From contig CP110632.1 of NCBI GenBank assembly GCA_026210745.1, positions 4,339,001 to 4,403,000 on the forward strand: DNA of 64,000 nt. Reading direction: 5' to 3'. Below, piece by piece: positions 46,201 to 57,986 of this stretch. Both the position numbers and the translations under genes were made by a program. The stretch's first letter is position 1, and the number at the start of each line of letters is the position of its first letter. Origin of the DNA: Exobasidium rhododendri. Lineage: Eukaryota; Basidiomycota; Exobasidiomycetes; Exobasidiales; Exobasidiaceae. The notes beneath the pieces are model-generated. The model did not search any database, was not told where the DNA came from, and saw nothing but the letters and a program-made list of their open reading frames with translations.

Positions 46201-47648
46201 CAAGAGCGTCGAATGTTGACGGAGCTGTTTCTGCTACCGATGCCGGAGCAGTCCCTATGTACTCACAAGCCGAAAAGGGAAAAGCACCAATGCAAGACGA
46301 GTACGACAGCTCGGATGATGAAGAGGAAGCACCGGAAGATTTAGAGGGGCATAGAAAGCAGCAAATGCTCGATAGCCCGGATGAAGCTGGGCTTGGCAAG
46401 GCTACTGTGGATCCTGTTTTGGAAGGAGTTGCCATTCCTGCAGCTCATCAAAGTACTGCTGTTGAAGCTGCTGATCGATTCCCGGAAATCACCGACGAGT
46501 CGACTACTGCAGTAGCGCCCATTGTTGCCGCCAGTACTCTTCCTCAGATGGGGGACGAATTCGGCGCTTCCACCCCAGACACTGCCTTGGAAGGAGCGTA
46601 TACAGCAGGCCTAGATTCAGGAGGAGGAGGAAGAGGAGGAGAAATAATAGGCGGAGGAGAAACCGGGGTCAGAGAACCGATCATGGCAGCTCACACCGGC
46701 ACAAGCGAGAGCGGTATCGACGCCTTCCACGATGCGTACAGTGAATCGCCGACGAACAAGCAACAGAATGTGTTTGAGAGTGCTCCCACGGAAAGTGGAT
46801 TTGCAGCGTCAGGTGGTGGTCATGATAGATTTACGACCGCGATGGATAATGACGACTCGACCGAGCGATCTCTCAGTCCGTCCAAGATTCGCCGTGCACC
46901 GCCTCCTGCTCCGGTGCGTGGTGCCACGAATCACAGTCCGATCACCTCCTCTACGGTGCCATCTTATGCTGCTCCATCAGCCTTCTCCAGTGGAGGAGGG
47001 GGAGGACTGGATGACTTCGATGCGGCCTTTGAGGACTTGGGTCCAAGCGGTGCAGGGCAAGCAGGAGCAGCTGATACAAGCGCGACTGGCTCCGCATCAA
47101 TGACGGGCTTTGATGATGCTTTTGGAGACGCCGATGGATTTGATTTCGTCCCCTCGTTCACCGACAACGCAAGTCACAACGCGGGAAATGGCATCAATGC
47201 AAGCAGATCAGCAGCTCCTCAGAACGGGGGCTTTGATGGCTTTGACTCTGCATTCGACTCCTCGTTCGAGCCGCCTGCGAACACGTCGTCGACGTACGCT
47301 GCACCTGCTATCACTTCTTCTAGAGCAGACAATGCTTCATCCACTACTGGAACAGGCTTCAGCTTTGATGACGCATTTGCGCCTACCGAGACATCGTCCA
47401 CCCCCTCTACAGCTCTCTCTACCGGTCCGCCACCCGCTTCATCGGGACCACCTCCTTCTCTGCCCTCTCGAACGACGACGAAAGAGACTGCTAAGCCATC
47501 CGGTGGAGCAGGTGCCTTACCAGATGATGCTGCACCCGTTCGACAGCTGTGTGCCATGGGCTTCTCTCGTGCCGATGTGATCAAGAGTCTCGAAAAGAGC
47601 AACTACAGAACAGACAAGGCGCTCGAGAAGCTGCTCGCGCAAGCTTGA
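43296..47648 (+). CDS. EDE1: Endocytic scaffold Ede1/Eps15-like EH-domain protein
   Basis: Two exons (43296-43785, 43858-47648), 1426 aa, close to yeast Ede1 (1381). Three EH domains are visible with EF-hand-like loops: IADSENNGFLGPTQFSAALRLI, LADTKARGKLDLTDFIVGMHFI and LSDITQSGSLTRDEFAVAMHLI. A long coiled coil follows (about residues 550-740, heptads with ELKKLREES). An unstructured Ser/Thr/Gly region then carries repeated FDDAF/FDDSF/FGQFD-type motifs. The C-terminal UBA domain is MGFSRADVIKSLEKSNY. It should organise early clathrin-mediated endocytic sites and bind NPF motifs and ubiquitin. Confidence 0.95.
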
Positions 47649-48200
47649 TTGCTCTACCCGCGTCTGTTGCACGCTCCACTGCTGCTCTTTTTACCCCCCC
47701 CCCCTTTTTTTCTTCCCCCCTATTCCTTTACCTCACTTCTCCTTGTGTGTTGTCAAGTAGCAAATAAATTATAGTCTTCATGTGCCTGACATAGACTCCC
47801 AGTGACATCTGCCCCAACGGAACATCTACTTTGGGGGGACGATACTAGAAGTGAAGTGGCATGTCGGCACTAATAGTCCTTTTTCAACTCGATCTACTCC
47901 GCGGTGAACCTAGTGGTGTCATGATCTACGCCAAGCTCCCCTACCTCCACGATGCACACTCTTGTCGTAAACGTATACTATCTGATCTCAAACCTTAAGC
48001 CTCCCGTTGCCGCGTTTATCGCGCTAAAGCACTGCTCGACCCGGTTTCACTACCAATAGTCGGAAGTTCGTCGAGTGATTTATACTTTTCCCTGCAAAGT
48101 CATTCACTGTACATCGATCTGGAGAATGTAAATATTTCTCTTATACTATTGTTATGGCCACATTCTGGCGGTCAAGTGTGATCGGTCTAGTGAGTCATCT
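47649..48200. other. Intergenic region with C11 tract
   Basis: About 550 bp between the convergent Ede1 and aldehyde dehydrogenase genes. A C11 run (47694-47704) followed by T8 lies just after Ede1. No gene is supported. Confidence 0.55.
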
Positions 48201-49879
48201 TCAGCCTCGAATGGGCCACTCCAGCTCTTCACCGTAATTGAAGTGGACAGCTTTTATTTGTGTGTATTCCTTGATGGCGTCCATGCCTAGCTCTCGCCCA
48301 AATCCAGACTGCTTCATACCTCCGAACGGGACGGCTTGAGAGGTAGAGTGAGAAGAGAGCCTGTTCAGCGTACGGCCTTGCAGCTATCAAAAAATGTTCG
48401 ACCAAGACTCACCATTACTAAGAAGAGCGTAATTGTTGACCCAGACTGTGCCGGCATCAATCTCCCCCGCTAGCCGCATGCAACGAGACGCATTCTCTGA
48501 AAAAATTCCTGCTCCGAGGCCATAGACAGTGTCGTTTGCTAATGCGATCGCCTCTTCTTCTGTATGGAAGGAAGCAACCGCTAAGACTGGTCCAAAGATC
48601 TCTTCATCTACAATCTTCATCCCTTTCTTACAGCCCGAAAAGATAGTTGGAGCTACCCAATACCCATCTGCGAATTCACCTATTGCTCCTTCCCATCTAC
48701 CACCCCCTACTTCCACCTTCGCTCCCTCTTTCTTCCCTTGTTCAATGTAAGCAAGGATCTTTTCTTGCTGGAGCTTAGAAACTTGAGGGCCTTGAAAAGT
48801 TTCATCAGAGAAAGGATCACCCACCTTGTGAGCCTTGAAGGCTTCTACTAATTTTTTGATAAAAGTGTCGTAGATTCCCTTTTGAACAAAGAGTCGACTA
48901 CCCGCAGTACAGTCCTGCCCTTGATTGAAGAGAATGGCAAGAGCAACCCAAGGTATCGCCTTATCGACGTCCACATCATCAAACACGAGGACGGGGGACT
49001 TGCCGCCCAGCTCGAGGGTGACTTTCTTCATATTTGTGTTGGCTGCTGCCTGCATAATCTTCCTCCCGGTGACAGTGCTACCAGTGAAGGCAATCTTGTC
49101 AATGTCAGTGTGGTGAGCGATGGCATGACCGACCTCCCTTCCGAGACCGTTGACGACGTTGATTACACCAGGTGGGAAGCCGGCCTCGATAGACAATTCA
49201 GCAAGTCGAAGAGCAGTGAGAGGCGTCTGTTCCGCTGGCTTGAGCACGACCGTATTCCCTGCAGCAAGAGCAGGACCGAGTTTCCACACAATCATCATAA
49301 GAGGATAATTCCAAGGTACGATCTGCTCGGACCAGAATCGGTATGAGCATAACGAGCCCGTGACGAAGGTGTTGCCGGAATACCACTCACGAGACCACAA
49401 ACTCCAATCGGTTGTACCTTAGTGAATGCCATCTTTTGCATCTCATTCAGCTCGATCGTCTTTCCTTCGATCTTATCCGCTAGACCGGCGTAGTATTTGA
49501 GGCAACCAGCCGAATCTGCCACGTCCATGGTAGTTGCCATCCATCGAGGTTTGCCGTTGTCCATCGCTTCCAGCGTGCCTAACTCCGCAGCGTGCCTTTC
49601 CATCAGCATGGCCCACTTGTAGAGACAATCTGCCCTTTGAGTGGGTGTGCTGTGTCTACCCCATGTCGTCTTGAAGGCTTGCCGCGCAGCAGTGACTGCC
49701 AGGTCTACATCTTCTGAACTTCCGCACGAAACTTCGCAGAGTAATTTACCAGTAGCAGGATAGAATGTCTCCAGCTTGCCTCCTTTGACTGCTTCTTTGA
49801 ATTCATTGTTGATGAATATGCCACTGGGCACCGAGAGCTCTGACCCTATTGGAGACACGAGCTTGACATGGGACGACAT
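48201..49879 (-). CDS. Aldehyde dehydrogenase (NAD(P)+)
   Basis: Three exons (49391-49879, 48413-49322, 48201-48334), 510 aa. ALDH landmarks: the [10 protein letters not shown] motif, [21 protein letters not shown], the general base in LELGGKSP, the catalytic Cys in [19 protein letters not shown], and the C-terminal [13 protein letters not shown]. No mitochondrial presequence is seen, so it is probably cytosolic. It is of the ALDH2/betaine-aldehyde/aminoaldehyde-like class. It starts 519 bp from a divergent GABA/choline-type permease. That arrangement suggests, but does not prove, a role in amine or GABA catabolism. Confidence 0.93.
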
Positions 49880-50398
49880 GATCGATACTCTACTCTCCCT
49901 TCGCTGCTGCTAGTCGTTGAATGAGAAGGATCGACAAGGAGCGTGGGCCGCAAAAGATTCGGTCCGCGCCTGGGGAGGACTTTTGAAATTAAGCGCGCAT
50001 TCCCTGAGCCTCTCCCCCAATGCACGGGCCTTGCACAGTGTTTCCCCACGCTTAAATTTGTTTTAATTTTCAATCTTCCTTCTAGACTCCCGAGTGTGAA
50101 GATAGGCTTATCTACCGACAATCAGTGTGAAATGCTTGGCCCTACGCGCTTAAATCTGTCGTTCTGTCGTAAATCGTGTGTAGGGATGATTGCAGATACA
50201 GGTACCTACAGCGAAATAAACTGTCTAAGGGGACCGGCGTCGACTAGTACGAAGCGATGAAGATAGTATGATAAGGTGGGCATACATGCACCCATTACGT
50301 GCAGGGACCAAGCTGTCAAGGGGAAGGTCATCCTCAGAAATCTACTCTTCCCCGCCTTTCTCTTCGCACCGTACGCACGCATCCTCCAATCACTTACC
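49880..50398. promoter_or_regulatory. Shared divergent promoter of aldehyde dehydrogenase and permease
   Basis: 519 bp separate the two start codons. Within it are an inverted GATA pair at 50100-50113 (AGATAGGCTTATCT) and two further GATA sites at 50262-50265 and 50270-50275 (GATAAG). GATA factors mediate nitrogen-source control in fungi, so co-regulation by nitrogen is plausible. Four GATA cores in about 175 bp are more than the roughly 1.4 expected by chance, but this is only suggestive. Confidence 0.5.
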
Positions 50399-52118
50399 AT
50401 GTCGAGCGAGAAAGAGATAGGAAGCATCACGGATCCAGAAAAGCTACGTGTCACTTCACACGAGTACAGTGGGAACCCCAATCTCTCTTATTACGATGAA
50501 ACGCTTCTCAAAGAACAACTTGGCTACGAACCTGAATTGAACCTTCACCGTAACCGATCCCTGTACACCCTCCTCTTCCAGTCGCTAGGTGGGTACCTGC
50601 TGTGCGCTATGATCGAGTGAAGACCGTACTATATGTTTATCTAACAACGCTTTCTCACAGCCATTGCGGCTATCCCATACGGAGAAGGGAGCCCGCTCAT
50701 CTCTGCAGTCTATGGAGGTGGTCAATTGAGTATCTTCCTTGGATGGATAGTCGTCTGTCTACTGGATGAATGCGTTGCTCTCAGTCTAGCAGAGCTGGCT
50801 TCCCGATGGCCCACGTCCGCTGGCCCTCCCTACTGGAGTTATCAGCTATCCAAGAAGAACAAATCTCTAGCTGCGTATGCTACTGGCTGGGTCTGGTTGA
50901 TTGGAAATTGGACCATGTGAGTCGGTCGTCTTGTTCCCCTCCCTCCTGAATCTAAGCTTGACACATACCCACTCTCTACTATCTCCCTTCACCAGCACAC
51001 TATCTGTCAACTTTGGTTTTGCCAGCCTGATCAACGCTTGCATCACGCTGTATCACCCGGACTTTGCGGCTACCTCTTGGCAGCTTCTGCTCATCTTCTA
51101 CGCCATTTGTCTTGGAGCCTTCATAGTTTGCTGTTTCCTTAACCGCTTCCTCCCCTTTGTGGATACGGCATGTGCCGCCTGGACAGTGATCACAATACTG
51201 GTCTGTTTGATCGCTTTATCTGTCAAGGCCGATGTAGGACGACATTCTGCTGCTGATGCGCTGGGAGCATACGACAAGAGTCTCGCTGGCTACGGTGGTT
51301 TCACATGGTTCATCGGTCTTCTACCAGCAGCCTACACCTTTTCCGCCATTGGCATGATCACATCCATGGCTGAAGAATGCAAGGATGCCGCTGTCAAACT
51401 TCCTCAAGCCATGGCACTTGCCGTTCCCATCGGTGGAATCGCTGGTCTCTTCTTCATCATCCCAATCTGCGTAACCTTACCACCTTTGCTGGACATTGTG
51501 ACGAACTCCGGAGGCCAAGCGCTTCCCTACATCTTCGCTCAAGTGATGGGCAGCCCAGGCGGCGGTCTAGGCTTGACTATCTTAGTACTGATAATTACTG
51601 CATTCTGTTCGATCAGCATCACGGTCGCTGCTTCACGATGCACATGGGCTTTTGCTCGAGACGATGCTATACCAGGTGCAAGATGGTTCGCCAAAGTTCA
51701 TCCAACGCTGAAAGTGCCTGTGTGGAGTCTTGCTCTGGTGACAATCGTTCAGATGCTGCTGGGACTTATCAACCTGGGAAGCACCAGCGCCTTCACTGCT
51801 TTCATTTCTGTCGGGGTCGTTGCTCTCGCATTGAGCTATGGTATTCCCATCGCGCAAAGCATGCTCGATGGACGCAGAGAAGTAAATAAAGCCGTCTTCA
51901 AGTGTCCTCCCGTCATTGGCTGGGCGGTCAACACAATCTCGCTCGTCTGGATCCTGTTTGAGCTCGTCTTATTTTGCATGCCGACTGCTTTACCCGTCAC
52001 TGTCATCTCGATGAACTATGCTTCCGTTGTGCTTGTAGGATTCGGTGCTATCTCCCTGCTCTGGTACTTTGTCTACGCCAAAAGGAACTACAAAGGACCC
52101 CCAGAAGAGAAATTGTAG
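50399..52118 (+). CDS. Amino-acid/choline/GABA permease (APC family)
   Basis: Three exons (50399-50588, 50661-50916, 50996-52118), 522 aa. It shows the fungal ACT-type APC transporter: LNLHRNRSLYTLLFQSLAIAAIP before the first helix, GGQLSIFLGWIV, SLAELASRWPTSAGPPYWSYQLS, and TFSAIGMITSMAEECKDAAVKLPQAM, all characteristic of Uga4/Hnm1-like carriers. About 12 membrane segments are seen. The substrate (GABA, choline or polyamine) cannot be set by sequence alone. It ends 70 bp from the convergent LAT-type permease. Confidence 0.9.
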
Positions 52119-52188
52119 CCGACGACCAGTCTCTTCATATCGAGGAATTCAAATGACAAAGATGCGCAATTTTTGATTCATTACTATG

Positions 52189-54423
52189 CTACACATTCTC
52201 TCGAGGCAGCATTTGTACTGCTTCTTCTTCCTCTCCTTCCTCTTCCTCCTCGTCGAGGTTGTCCAGGGTATTCGAATTAGATTTTGAATTCCGCGTCACC
52301 TTCCTTCTCCCGAACAAGTTTCCCCCATCACCTCCTCTTCCAGGCAGGTTTGCGTTGTTAGTCTTGCCGATAAAGGTCCGAAGAAATCCTACAAGCGAAG
52401 ACATGCCGGGTATTTGCGAGATGGTCTCCCTACCTGAAGCCTGTGTAGCATAGTACATCGGTATGCCTGTCAAGATGAAAATAAACGCAGCCAATGCTTC
52501 TAAAGGCGCCGAAAAGATCGGCATGAAGAGCAGAAACAGAGCAACAGCAGAGAAGAGGATAGGTGTCGATATCCAAGTCTGATAGGGCCTCTCCAGGTTG
52601 GGCTCCTTTATGCGAAGATAGAGCAGTCCCAGCACAGTCACAAAGTAGAAGAACCACGCACACACTCCATAGAAGTTGATCAGACTTGCGAATCCACTTC
52701 CAAAGAGCACGAACATGATCACCAGTACACTCTGCAGTAAAGTTGCTGCGAGTGGGGTCTTTGTTCGCGGGTTCAGCCTTCCAAATAGCTGAGGTAGGTA
52801 GCCTTCTCGACCGGCAGCGAAGACAAGGCGAGAGCTGGTGTAAAATTGTCCATTCAGTGCACCGAAGCAAGAAAAGGCGACCAAGATAGCAAACACCACC
52901 CCACCGGTTGTTCCTGCTATCGCTGATCCGAAATCCAAGGCAACAGTGTTCGTATGGGAAACAAGATCCGGCGGCAAGACTAGAAAGTAGGAAACAACAG
53001 TCGCTGTGAGAGAGAGGGGGGGGCCAGGTCAGTTCTTACTTATCTGTGGTGTACGCCTCTCCTATCACTCACTCAGAAACATGACCACGACTATCGACAA
53101 GCTGCTGTGAATGACTCGAGGAAGGTCCCGATTGACGTTTTTCATTTCCCCTGCTACATAGCTAGTCTGATCCCATCCGTCGAAGGCCCAGAGACCACTG
53201 TAAAGAGCAAGAGCGTACGAGCTCGGTCTACTTGCTGAGCCCTTGAAGAGATTGGGAAGGCTACTAAAAGCCACTTTGGAAGCCTCTGGCATTCCTCCCC
53301 GAGCAACCTTCACGATCGCTAAGATCGGAACGGCAATCAAGGCAATCAACTTGACGATAGTAGTTGCGATCTGCGTTCGTGTGCCCAATTTCGCACTGAG
53401 AACATTGAGGAGTGTAATGGCAACAACGACGAGGACTGCCAACAGCTTGATGCTCCAGTCAGGAATACCGTTGAGCCCTTGTTCGTGAGGATCAGATGTG
53501 GTGGATGAGATGGAGTGGTAGACTACCCGTGCAAGGTATTCACCAAAGATCGTCGCAATAATGGCACCGGAACCTGGCTTCAGACAGACTATGGCGGACC
53601 AGGAGAAGAGGTACGCCATGAGAGGTCCAAACGAGTAGTTGAGATACGCTTGAGCACCTCCATTCAGCGGAATTGCGGCACCCAATTCAGCGAATGAGCT
53701 AGCACCCGTCCACGCAAGTACTCCGCTCATCAGCCAGACAATCATGCTGGCACCAATCGAGCCTGTATTGATCGTTACCACCCCCGGTGATGAGAATATC
53801 CCACTGCCAATCTGTAGGCCGACTGTCAAAGCGATCCCGTCGATTAGACCTGTACTCCTCTCGTCCCTCCTGATCTTACCACCACTACTACCACCACCAC
53901 CACCACCACCTCCTCCTCCTCTCCCTCCAGAAAGACCTCTCGAGCCTTCAACCTCGCCATATCCGTCGAGTCTGCTCCCTTCTTCCCATCCATCATCACC
54001 ACTAAGAGTCAGAGGAAGCAGATGGTCTCGATACCCAAATGTAAATGACTCTAGTGACGCCCTCCCTAGTGACATTGCCGCACTGCCTGGACTATTGGTA
54101 TTGGAAGATTTTCTCCGATGATGCCTTTCAGTAGAGCCTTTCTTCTCCTTTCGTGGTGTCGCTGGACCCATCAGTACATCCCTGGCATCAAAGACTACCG
54201 GACCATCCTCATCGTCATCGTCATCGTCATCTCCTTGATCGTCTTTACTGGTAGTCTGATTGTGTGCTGGCCTTGCCTTGCGTGCCGAAGACGAGCTCCC
54301 TTCCCCCAAGCTCGTGTCGTAGTCGTCTAGAACAGTAGCATGTTTGATAGGAACAGAATGCACAGAAGAGGGCTCCGAGCTGACGCCAGCACTTGCAATG
54401 GCAGAAGCTACTGGATCCACCAT
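52189..54423 (-). CDS. LAT/Mup1-type amino acid permease with long N-terminal tail
   Basis: Two exons (53073-54423, 52189-53003), 721 aa. The first ~190 residues are soluble, with an Asp run, basic RHHRRKSS and a Gly10 stretch. The membrane part begins GLIDGIALTVGLQIGSGIFSSPG, the L-type (SLC7/YAT-LAT) signature, then SFAELGAAIP, NGGAQAYL and WDQTSYVAGEMKNVNRDLPR. There are about 12 helices and an acidic C-terminus. Yeast Mup1 (high-affinity methionine permease) is the nearest architecture; the substrate is inferred. The Ser/Asp/Gly N-tail may be regulatory. The intron holds a G8 tract. Confidence 0.88.
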
Positions 54424-54659
54424 GAAGATCAGCTACACTGGACCTGCACTACGTCTCCTCTGACAAGGAGCCCGTTCTTTATCGTGGGGCTGTCTGACCA
54501 CGAACGAGAGGGCTGAACCTTCGCGCTCCCGGCATGGAGCTTGGAGGGTGCAACCTTTGCTTATGTCATACGCGCCCGATTGCTCCAAGGTAAGTTGAGA
54601 TTATGACTATACTTTGCCTCTCTCACTTTCATTCACTTGAGTGGCCATCCACTCCGATC

Positions 54660-56719
54660 ATGGTCTCGACACTGACATCGCTGTCTTCAGAGGTGCTGCT
54701 GAGGGTACTGAGCATGCTGGAGGATGCTAGAGACCTCGCTCGAATATGTCAAGTCAACAGACGGTTGTACGGGATAGGAGGAGATGCACTGGTGAGTGGA
54801 AGGATGCATACATTGACATCTCCCTTTACCCCCTCTTCTGACATTAGTGGACTTTCATTGTGTAGCTATGGAGAGACCTGTTCGTCTATACGTATCTGGC
54901 AGCCCCAGCTACTAATATACTGTATACAAATCTGTACCGGCGAAGCGGGAGGAGAATCTCAAGGACTTTTGACAACATCTCGCACGCATCGTCATCGTCG
55001 TCATCATCATTGCCTTCATCATCGCCCACAACATCAGCAAGAGTGATTAAAGGGCTGCCAACGAGGGCAAGAATAGACGCCACTGCTTCCAAAATCAAAA
55101 CTTTCTCTGCTTTGGACGACGCGATAGAGGATAATGATAATATAGATTGGTATGCGTTGTACAAGGTCTCTCGGAACTGGCAGACTGGCAACTTCACATC
55201 TACTCAACTTCAGACATTGCAGAGACAGGCTCGACGACCCATGACGGCACTGACTAAGCCAGTACGATCTCCCAAAATCAGTAATAGATGTTTAGAGAGG
55301 TCTTCCTCGACCAGCTCTTCGTCGACACTGGTTGACTCAAATAGATCGCACATCTTTACGTCCTCCCACTCGAGCGATCCTGAAGATGGCACACCTACCA
55401 TTCTCGTTTTCCCATCTTCCTGCCGAAGCAACTCAATCGAGAATGGTGAGAGCAGTCAAGAAAGCGTGTGTAAGTACCAATCAAGCAAATTACTGGGTGA
55501 AACGCATGTAGGTCTTCATATAACATCACTTGCAGTGGAGAGGGGTGAATGTGCAGGGGGCAGCGTGCGGATCTTTGTCGGCTACTCGAACGCCGACGCC
55601 TCATTACTGTGCTTTGATACAGTAAAGAGATCCTTTCATCAAGAACGATTCATCGCCGACCGTTCCTCTGAACCAATAGTGTCAGCAGTACTACACTCTT
55701 CGCTGCTCGTGACATGCACGGCCAACTTCCGCATACGCATCTACCGGGTCAAAGGAACTTCAGCACAGCTCCTGGAGGAAAGGCGGACGTACTCATGCCA
55801 CTGGCCAGCCACTCTCCGACTTGAGCCTTTGAGTGGGCTTGATGGCGACTCGTATTTTCGACTAAGTATTGCTTATTCGAGCCCTGTCTACCCGATTGGT
55901 TGGACTGTTGGCTTGCAGGAGATCATCATCGGTCTGCACTCATCACTTTCGAGTCGTTCAGCTAGTGCAAGACAAGCACACGTCGTCACTCGAATCGATT
56001 CACCTTCGAAGGATGATCGAAAGTGGAAAGCGTTGAGTCGTCACAACACAAAGGAGGACAGGAGGAAGCAAGTAGGACGACTGACTAGCCTCAGCTATGA
56101 GGATCCATTCATTGTCGTCGGAACAGAAGACAATGAAGTGATCTGCTTCAAGGTGGCTGGCACTACTCAAACAGTCGACGCGGCCTCTGCGCTTTCGCCT
56201 TCGCCTCTTTCCCTCTCCCTTGTCTGCACGTTCCAGGGCCATACAGGAAGCGTTCACAGTGTCAGCTTAAATGAAGGGCGTTGCGTCACAGGTGGAGGTG
56301 ATGGCAGTGTGCGTGTGTGGAAGCTGGGAGACGAAGAGGAGTCGGTAGCGAATGCGGCAGGTCTTCTTACCACGATGGATGCAAGCCTCCGAAAGGGACT
56401 GGGAAAGGTAGTGACCATTGGTTCCTCTCTTTCACTAGGAAAGCGAAAGAGACGACTTGACGAGAGAGAAGAAACGAATAGCAGTGCACCTCTCACTCTG
56501 GCGGAGATATTGCGAGAAGCACAGACTGCCAGTAATGAACTGGGAAGAGGTGTCTCCTCCTCTGCAGTTGTGCGCTGGGTAGCGAGCGCATTCGATCAGA
56601 TCATCAGTATCAGTGCGATCAAGAGGCACTCTCCCATTCCAGGCAGTTGTCGAAGCGAAATCGGTGCTTGCTTTGAGAAGGAGGAAGAGCAAGTGCAGAT
56701 TTGGAACTTTTCTCACTGA
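54660..56719 (+). CDS. F-box/WD40-repeat protein
   Basis: Two exons (54660-54791, 54866-56719), 661 aa. The N-terminus is an F-box (LSSEVLLRVLSMLEDARDLARICQVNRRLYGIGGDALLWRDL), interrupted by the intron. A Ser-rich linker, a helical region and WD40-like blades follow, best seen in FQGHTGSVHSVSLNEGRCVTGGGDGSVRVWKLG. The blades are irregular, so the propeller may be incomplete or divergent. It is probably a substrate adaptor of an SCF ubiquitin ligase. The ATG at 54660 is preferred to 54603 because it directly precedes the F-box; the upstream ATG would add 19 residues. Confidence 0.8.
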
Positions 56720-56807
56720 GGCGACGGGACTATCATGTTCATCAAGACAATGTATTTCTATGGTGTACTATAATTACATATGAATAGACTAGAACGTCTT
56801 CTTATCA

Positions 56808-57986
56808 TCACAGTTTTGCCTGTTCGGCACGCTTCGAAGAAGCGACATGGGGTGACCTTAGTAGAAGCCTCCTACGCTTGGCTTCTCCCTTGGTCAATTG
56901 ACCATTTGACTCTTGATGTACGATGGAAAGCCAGTCTGCCAAGAAGTTAGGATAATCTTCCCAGAAAGGTATCGAGTGACCGCCATTGTGATTCTCCAAC
57001 CTCTCTGATCCGACCATTTTGGCAAACGCAGAGCAGCTCCCTGTAGCGAACGAAACAGAAGTAGTGGAGTCAGATAGGAAGCAGAAAGGAAGGCCGCTCA
57101 GTGCTTGTCACTCACCTCTTACTAAAATCCGATCTTTCACGCCCACAAAGCATAGGGAAGGAGGCGCAGCAGAAGCGGATCGGGAATACTTGGCGGCAAG
57201 ATCCTCCATGTATTCAGCAAATTTGCCATGCATAGCGAGCCAAGGAGCGAAGTAAAGGGCAAATTTAAAAGGTTTCTGATTGGCAGGTGGTTGAAAGGTA
57301 GGTTCTTCTCTCCTCGATAGATCTGGATCGCATAGGAGAGCTTGACAGTAGCCTGCCATCATGGCGCCTGTTGAGAATCCAATGACACCGTCAAAAGGCC
57401 CCTGTTCTTTCATGGCATCGGAAATGACTTGAAATGAGGTCTCATGCCCAATGAAGGTACGACCGTCTCCGTTCACTTCGTTGGGCAATGTCCACCATCG
57501 TTTCCCGTCACCCTCTGCGTTGAAAATCCTATCTTCAACAGTCTTGGTGAGTGTCTTTTGGACAGTCAGATGCTTGTCTTCCTCCAGCATTCTTGGATAC
57601 TTTTCCTTCAGTTGAGAAATACCAGGAACGTCCCTAGGCTGACCTCGACGTTCATCTGCATACTCTATATCTTGCAGAGCTCGTTTGTAGCTGATTGCAA
57701 AGCTTGCCTTCTTTATCGTGTCCATCTTCTCTTTTTCTTCCTTTCCCTTCACGTCTTTTTCAGCATTTCTACCGAGCCCTATCGCTGTTTTTGAACTAAC
57801 GACAAGACTGTCAATTTGTGGCAGGATGAAAGGAGCAGAAATGTAGACAAACTCAAACGACCTCGGGGAAAGACGCTCCATGGTGTGCTGCAATTTGCTC
57901 TTCATCACCTGGGCATTTTCAGTCAAGCCATGAAGACAGAGGACTCGGAGTGGTCGTTGCTGTTCATTTAAGGTTTTGGGTGGCAT
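56808..57986 (-). CDS. FSH1-type serine hydrolase
   Basis: Two exons (57116-57986, 56808-57040), 367 aa. The alpha/beta-hydrolase of the FSH family shows LRVLCLHGLTENAQVMKSKL near the N-terminus, nucleophile Ser in GFSTGAMMA, Asp in VGVKDRIL and His in NGGHSIP. The His is encoded by exon 2 and is joined in phase. It is longer than yeast Fsh1 (243 aa) because of an insert of about 100 residues between the first strand and the nucleophile, partly Lys/Glu-rich. The C-terminal tail is basic. Substrate unknown, as for most family members. Confidence 0.85.

Noticed and set aside
55470-55535. Possible 66-nt intron in the F-box/WD40 gene
   Set aside because: In frame and open; the sequence across it (VGLHITSLAVE) reads as a WD40-like strand, so retention is preferred, though not proven.
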